From NCBI GenBank assembly GCA_043816305.1, contig JBDRHZ010000012.1, positions 62,001 to 126,000 on the forward strand: a DNA stretch of 64,000 nt. The letters are read 5' to 3'. Below are positions 60,001 through 64,000 of this stretch, one piece after another. Position 1 is the first letter of the stretch; each line of letters starts with the position of its first letter. The DNA comes from JAHIVN01 sp018816645. GTDB lineage: Bacteria; Patescibacteriota; Dojkabacteria; JAHIVN01. Below the pieces are notes generated by a model, which was not told where the DNA came from, made no database searches, and worked only from the letters and a program-made list of their open reading frames with translations. A program made the position numbers and the translations under genes.

Positions 60001-63000
60001 CAAGCTCCTATTGAAACAACTGTTTACGTGTGTGTTGACATGGTATGGACAAGTGAGGAGTGTGATGACGAGTTGGTTACAAAGGTCGATGAGAATGGTT
60101 TCTTTACAGCAATTGTGCCTATATCTAAAAAAGAATCTTATATTTGGGCACAAGCAGTGGATCGATTTGGGAATGAAAGTCCTAAAAGCAATGTGATTAA
60201 AATTATCCTCGATTTTTCAGAACCTCTGATATCGGTACAGGCACTTCCTGCGCTTTGTGGTATAAGTCAGAATATAATCTTTCGGAGTGTTGTAACCCAG
60301 AATACAGAAAATGTTCATATGGAATTTGCAGGTTACTCTAATCTTACGGAACTTCCAGAAAGCTCAGATTGGTACGAAATCGGTGAGCTGAGAGAAGGTT
60401 GTGCTCTTGATCAGTGTGTGTGGGACTATAACTGGAAAAGTCCTGGCTTGACTGGGGGAGTATATGAAATTGAGTTCACGGGTCGGAAGGCAGAGCTTGT
60501 GAAAACAATGAGTATCGGTATCAGGGTTGATGGAACAATACCAGATGTTCCTGTGATTACGAATATTAGGAAGAATGATAATAAAGAAAATCTCAGGCCG
60601 ATGGATGGGAAATACTATACAAATGACGAAGCCGTAGAGGTATCTGGGATCGGAGAGCCACTCACAAAGATAAACTTGGTTGTAAATGGTAAACAGGCTG
60701 CGCATGTGAAGGCTGATCCGCTGGGATATTGGTCTCTAGATCTGGTGTTGGAAGAAAATGCAAATTTACAGGAGTATCTTCTTAGTGCTGGAAGCGTTGA
60801 TGCAGTGGGCAATGAAAGTGCGTCTTCTATTCCTATTATAATTGTCGTAGACAAAATCCCTCCAAATATTGATAAGTTAAGCAGCAGCAGTACATATAGA
60901 AGATCAGGTTCAATAGCAGATTTAACCGGACAAACAAGTGAGCCGATAAGCTCTGTAACTGTTGTTACTCCATATGGTGCTCTGCACAGATTAGCTTTAT
61001 TAGTTGATAAGAAGTCGTTTCTCGGAAGTTTTGTCGTAGAATCAAATGCTAGCGAGGGTGAATATATAATTGAGGTCAAAGTTCAAGATTATGCGGAGAA
61101 TGAATCAACCCGAGTTTTCGTCTTTACAGTCGATAATACCTGTCCCGAGGCTGCTGTTGTGAATACGGAAAAATGGGGTGAGTATAACGGGATAGATATC
61201 AAAGAGGGTATTCCTGCTGATGGACGGCTGGTGCCTGGTTATGTGATTGGTCGAAGGGACTTTGAGATTAGGGGACTGGCAGAAAAGGGTTCGGAAGTAC
61301 AGGTCTGGATAAGCTCAGAACTTGTTGGGAGAACTAGAGTTACAAACTCTCGTTGCAGTGGTCTCACTTTGAAATATGGGGATGAACACGTCCCGTTATG
61401 TGAGTGGTCGTACAATGTAAGACTTGGTGCAATAGAGAAGGGATATCTTATACAGCTAAAAGTAGTTGACGCGGCAAAAAATGTCAGTGACATTTCCTCA
61501 GGCGAGCTGGTCTATTTTGACAAGACCTCTCCAAAGATTCCTCGAAATTCAGTAACTAAAGATTATTGGCAGTACGGTAGTTCATCAAAGTATGTCACAA
61601 ACGAAACAAAAATAAAGGTTCTAGGTAAAGCAGAGAGGGTAAGTGATATGGAAATGAAAATAGAGAATGACCAGAAAGGCATAGATTTAGTTAAGAGCAA
61701 AACTTCTCAACAAGGTAGTTTTGCTAAACAGTTAGAACTGGGGCAAAACTCGAGTAGTCAAGAGGATGGGTGGTATATGGTAAGCTTTAGATCAGTTGAT
61801 GCTGCGGGAAATAAGTCTTCGCCTTATAGCTTTCAGATTTTACGGGATACAGTTCCTCCTAGCTTGAAATATGTTTCTGATCCCTATTTGTGTGGTGAGA
61901 ATATATGTATTAACATTGAAGGTGAGCAAGGTTCACATCTTTATGCTGATTCTACATTTATCGCTGAACTGGATTCAGGAACAAATAAACTGGTGCTGAC
62001 TGATAATTGGAACTACGACACTTATTATCACTATATGCTGTACCTTCAGGATAAAGCAAAGAATAGATCAGAGCAGGTAGCCAGGGGAATTGCAACACCT
62101 GAACTCGGAAAGGGTAGCGTTGAAGGTGTGAAGGAAGATGATCCTTGGGGGGAGAACAAAGGAAGTGATCTTGGGTCTGTAAAATTTACGGTAAACGTAT
62201 CAAACAATGGAGCATATCAAATATCAAATGTTCAGATTCCTTCTCCTAAGCTTACAAAGGTGAATAATGGCGGAGCAAATAATATATCTGTGTTTGGATA
62301 TTCCATTCCAAAGAATCATAAGCTCCGAGTAGATATTATCAGACAATTTGATACTTTCAATGAAGCGGCTGATATCTGTCAAACTGGAATCTTCTTGAGT
62401 GAAGCAGATAAAGAATGCATAGAAAGTGAAATGGGCATAGATAATGTAAATGACTGGGTTTGGAAGATGCAGGCTGATTGCAAATTTGTTCCACTATGTC
62501 TCGAATCAAAGAAGTCTAGTTGGAGAAATACAAAGACTAGTGAAGATATCGTTTTCCCGACAGAGCATGTCTTGATAGCTTTGCACCGCGAGGGTTCCGA
62601 TCTTCCAAATATCTCAAATCTATGGAACGATAATGTTGACGGAAACTTCAAATTTAAATTTGGTCTAAACAAGAATTTGGAAATCGGAGATTATGTGAAG
62701 GCAAGAACAATTATATTCGGGGACTTTGAATTTGAAGGAGTTGAAATTGATTATAGGGGTCTCAATGATATGGAGGCGGGTAAGAATGAAGGACTCAAAA
62801 GTCACTTTAGCAACTCTCTGAAGATACCGAAAGCTCCGTTCATCTTTGATGATGCCGTCAGTCCTGTATCCGACCCAACATGCGAGGGATATTTGGTATC
62901 GAGTTTATTTGGTTTTAGAAAAGATCCGTTTACCGGCGAGGATAAATTCCATAGTGGCATAGATATAGCCAAGTGGGGAGGGTGTAAGATTGTTTCAGCG

Positions 63001-63243
63001 CAGAAGGGGGAGGCTGAAACTGGCTGGTATGCAGGGAATACAGTTTTTATAAGTCACAACAGTAGATTCGAAACAAGATATGGGCATGGGCAGTATTATA
63101 TAGGCAATTTCAAAAGAGCCACGGGGAAAGGAGAACCTATTATGTACATGGGAGACTCGGGTAAAGCTACTGGAGTACATCTACATTTCGAGGTCTGGGA
63201 CAACGGCAATACAGTTGATCCAAAAAAACACTTTAACTTTTAG
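57022..63243 (+). CDS. Giant secreted Ig-repeat protein with C-terminal M23 peptidase
   Basis: This 2073-residue protein has a signal peptide (cleavage after VLA, about 34). A DNRLRE-type beta domain (38-220, DAMVREDYPDRNYG) follows. Many Ig-like domains come next, including FlgD-like units marked by SPNDDG and SPNGDG motifs (about 440 and 870). A beta-rich linker leads to an M23 endopeptidase (about 1950-2073) with HSGID (H1977, D1981), YGHG (H2022) and HLHFEV (H2053, H2055), a complete zinc site. It has no C-terminal anchor. It may reach out from the cell and cut peptidoglycan of itself or of a neighbour; the target is unknown. Confidence 0.85.
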   Translation: MTHIKQIVKLCVGILGFLCAIGCIAVSIENDEVLASSEITLVPIADAMVREDYPDRNYGVWSDMTIGRSWNMGNYFSNSFAYIKFDLSPLNSQVVVESAYLDVYHYVRSDYASGDYVVNVAKANGSWGETEITWNNKPSFSGIYSSNVISGYGGQWFNPPQKYTFDVTQLVQKWASESSNQGMVLYKDSGNYGGFWCSRNYNDSTCFASTRPRLRITYSQNFPPNIPKQTSPLNMSVLGGDSSSLGAEVTLKVSSLGDSEGNLEGTWFYYKDARSQEWETSPIRTGSKTAQFTTFLHDGIWSWKARSKDSMGLWSDYSPTFTFTIDTAPPSRPNIIAEPEFTPGDQNTILVEASTDVLSSKIYYQLNVSEGDNCDTKVSETGWQEAREFSVSGLKHKVSYCYKAKAQDNIGNTTEWSEGVLSCQDAVLPEINGIGLDNKVFSPNDDGLFDQSTLTFQLEEDYLDYWEIRIVNAAGLVERSVQGKDLEGTFTWDGKDNDNVIVLDGPYKFDLTVFDKAGNKTEERNQVATVDNHPSILNISQPASDTWTKEESIKIAGITDLGTVLSINGQVCDIDESGMFEETKHLELGINEFYVEALDGVGNLSSEIIYVNREIDNPVGQLTFPSGTINNKQPEMIYRLADDTDDFQSGVDPDSINLSITYPNGSELLLISTGTNLQPDLGTAITDCLYTGNPLSVDCNFRYVIQAPLSQDGEYRTKLYFTDLAGNLSGEAAHNFFLDSKTYLVIETPKNNDLFSHSKITIRGQAEKDSVLSVSESNDEISFEVNEDSEYVSDCSNISKDSFGGEVCDFGLLDFELDADTEQDTDTANQIVFTITDKAGNSLNFARNVYVNLYAVNLSISTDLDYISPNGDGRQDGLFFYSKAVSREEDQNPEVMIDSWIVSIKNGQGELVNELSGTLSLPGSIYFDGKDSLGNWLENGECEYSLGVVTSDGIKFVTEEKIFTATSTLDGKVVITSPKDNTVTSRGVLNIQGQAPIETTVYVCVDMVWTSEECDDELVTKVDENGFFTAIVPISKKESYIWAQAVDRFGNESPKSNVIKIILDFSEPLISVQALPALCGISQNIIFRSVVTQNTENVHMEFAGYSNLTELPESSDWYEIGELREGCALDQCVWDYNWKSPGLTGGVYEIEFTGRKAELVKTMSIGIRVDGTIPDVPVITNIRKNDNKENLRPMDGKYYTNDEAVEVSGIGEPLTKINLVVNGKQAAHVKADPLGYWSLDLVLEENANLQEYLLSAGSVDAVGNESASSIPIIIVVDKIPPNIDKLSSSSTYRRSGSIADLTGQTSEPISSVTVVTPYGALHRLALLVDKKSFLGSFVVESNASEGEYIIEVKVQDYAENESTRVFVFTVDNTCPEAAVVNTEKWGEYNGIDIKEGIPADGRLVPGYVIGRRDFEIRGLAEKGSEVQVWISSELVGRTRVTNSRCSGLTLKYGDEHVPLCEWSYNVRLGAIEKGYLIQLKVVDAAKNVSDISSGELVYFDKTSPKIPRNSVTKDYWQYGSSSKYVTNETKIKVLGKAERVSDMEMKIENDQKGIDLVKSKTSQQGSFAKQLELGQNSSSQEDGWYMVSFRSVDAAGNKSSPYSFQILRDTVPPSLKYVSDPYLCGENICINIEGEQGSHLYADSTFIAELDSGTNKLVLTDNWNYDTYYHYMLYLQDKAKNRSEQVARGIATPELGKGSVEGVKEDDPWGENKGSDLGSVKFTVNVSNNGAYQISNVQIPSPKLTKVNNGGANNISVFGYSIPKNHKLRVDIIRQFDTFNEAADICQTGIFLSEADKECIESEMGIDNVNDWVWKMQADCKFVPLCLESKKSSWRNTKTSEDIVFPTEHVLIALHREGSDLPNISNLWNDNVDGNFKFKFGLNKNLEIGDYVKARTIIFGDFEFEGVEIDYRGLNDMEAGKNEGLKSHFSNSLKIPKAPFIFDDAVSPVSDPTCEGYLVSSLFGFRKDPFTGEDKFHSGIDIAKWGGCKIVSAQKGEAETGWYAGNTVFISHNSRFETRYGHGQYYIGNFKRATGKGEPIMYMGDSGKATGVHLHFEVWDNGNTVDPKKHFNF

Positions 63244-63256
63244 TTGTGATTTAGAG

Positions 63257-63793
63257 ATGAATAAGGGCTACAAATTGTTATTTTTACTTATACTTTTGGT
63301 TATTACCATAGCTGCAGCTGTATATATGATTAAAACCAATAATAAAGTGATCATTCCGAAAGAAATCGGAAGTGAGTTGACTCAGTCAGAGTGTTCTCAC
63401 AGAGCAGAGGAGTATTTAGTCGGGGAATGGGCAAATCTGCCATCAGAAAATCCGATACTTTTGAATCTAGTGTTAAGTTCTGACAAGACTTTTGTTTACA
63501 ATGTCGATGAGACAAGCGGGAGTAAGAAATATAAGTTGTCAGGGAAATGGGAATATAGTAGTGATACTGTCAGCATGAGATTAAACTTCGATGAGTTAAA
63601 CGAGACCTGGGAAAATATTCTCTCCGATCCAAAGCTTAGCGATAATTATGAGTCTGTCCTGAGTTACGATCTTGCTTCTCGTTTAATGGTAGTGAAAATT
63701 CAGTATATGGAAAGGGAAGTTTTTCAAGGCTGTGAGCCAAATAGATACTACATTGATCTGCTGGGTTATTTCCTGTACAAGGTATCGGGTTGA
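63257..63793 (+). CDS. Small secreted or membrane-anchored protein
   Basis: This 178-residue protein, counted from the ATG at 63257, has an N-terminal transmembrane helix (about 5-24) and a small beta-barrel-like outer domain (60-175) with LVGEWANLPS and SGKWEYSS, which suggests a lipocalin-like fold. An in-frame start 14 codons earlier would overlap the giant gene; I prefer the ATG behind its stop. It lies 13 bp after the M23 protein and is likely co-transcribed. Confidence 0.6.
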   Translation: MNKGYKLLFLLILLVITIAAAVYMIKTNNKVIIPKEIGSELTQSECSHRAEEYLVGEWANLPSENPILLNLVLSSDKTFVYNVDETSGSKKYKLSGKWEYSSDTVSMRLNFDELNETWENILSDPKLSDNYESVLSYDLASRLMVVKIQYMEREVFQGCEPNRYYIDLLGYFLYKVSG

Positions 63794-63795
63794 TC

Positions 63796-63999
63796 TCAAG
63801 ACTTTGTACTTCGCGGTCCTACGCCGTTTCCCTGATATCTTTTCAGACTGAACTTTTCAGGTACCGGATCGTATCCGCCCTTTGAAAAGGGGTTACAGTC
63901 TACTATTCTCTTCAGTCCCATGAAGCTTCCCAGTATAACGCCATGTTTGAGTATAGACTGTCTTGTAAATTCAGAACAGCTGGGATGGTAAGTGCAGAT
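63796..63999 (-). CDS. yidD: YidD membrane-insertion efficiency factor (partial)
   Basis: The 67 C-terminal residues are present and the gene runs off the right edge of the window. The conserved blocks CTYHPSCSEF, ILKHGVILGSFMGLKRI, CNPFSKGGYDPVP are all there, an unmistakable YidD pattern. YidD is a small amphipathic protein that helps YidC insert proteins into the membrane; it is usually next to rnpA and yidC, which should follow outside the window. Confidence 0.9.
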   Translation of the reverse strand: MCTYHPSCSEFTRQSILKHGVILGSFMGLKRIVDCNPFSKGGYDPVPEKFSLKRYQGNGVGPRSTKS

Positions 64000-64000
64000 G

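Noticed and set aside
1..64000. CRISPR array
   Set aside because: No set of regularly spaced direct repeats of 23-40 bp was seen; the only regular repeat is the coding 24-bp one at 18780-18851, without spacers.
1..64000. Alternative genetic code with UGA as glycine
   Set aside because: Several well-supported genes end with TGA at the family's normal length, for example the adhesin behind its basic tail and yidD.

Overview
The window looks like part of a chromosome of a Candidate Phyla Radiation (Patescibacteria) bacterium. The grounds are AT-rich DNA, the standard stop codons (TGA is a stop, which argues against the Gracilibacteria/SR1 code), a monoderm-type type IV secretion system, very large Ig-repeat surface proteins, a YidD gene and many orphan membrane proteins. 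A Dojkabacteria- or Microgenomates-like host is a guess and is not shown by the sequence.

Positions 3457-33766 form an integrated conjugative-type element inserted at the 3' end of a tRNA-Ser(GGA) gene. A 16-bp direct repeat marks both ends. The right end carries a CI/LexA-like repressor and a large serine recombinase. A long minus-strand operon (31468 down to 13236) encodes small DNA-binding proteins, a sortase-anchored DUF11 adhesin, VirB2-, VirB6-, PrgI- and VirB4-like proteins, an Ig-domain membrane protein, an M23 peptidase, a Rep-like winged-helix protein, a VirD4-like coupling ATPase, a Replic_Relax-type protein, a sortase and a DUF2958 protein. It ends at a Rho-independent terminator. 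The left part (3982-13074) is a defence cargo: a five-gene restriction-modification operon with a control protein, a DUF262 remnant, and a 1370-residue protein that fuses an XRE helix-turn-helix, an Mrr-like nuclease, a STAND NTPase and a helical-repeat sensor (Avs-like).

Left of the element, 1184-3456 looks like the remnant of an older, related element. A second copy of the left-end sequence encodes another displaced recombinase C-terminus. Behind it lie a pair of convergent helical genes (one with a HEPN-like RX4H motif) and a small paralogue of an element protein.

Right of the tRNA (about 33850-64000) is ordinary host-type DNA: a histidine phosphatase, two ABC-2 permeases, a Dda/RecD-like helicase, a truncated sugar-kinase-like gene, an SGNH hydrolase, DUF134 and a zinc-ribbon protein, a GT-C glycosyltransferase, a surface caspase-like protein, redox proteins (flavin split barrel, glutaredoxin-like, CcdA-like, thioredoxin reductase), TldD/TldE, a NUDIX hydrolase, a 2073-residue secreted M23 protein and a partial yidD. 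Many single genes on both sides have a TANNNT hexamer 6-7 nt before the ATG, suggesting that leaderless mRNAs are common here.
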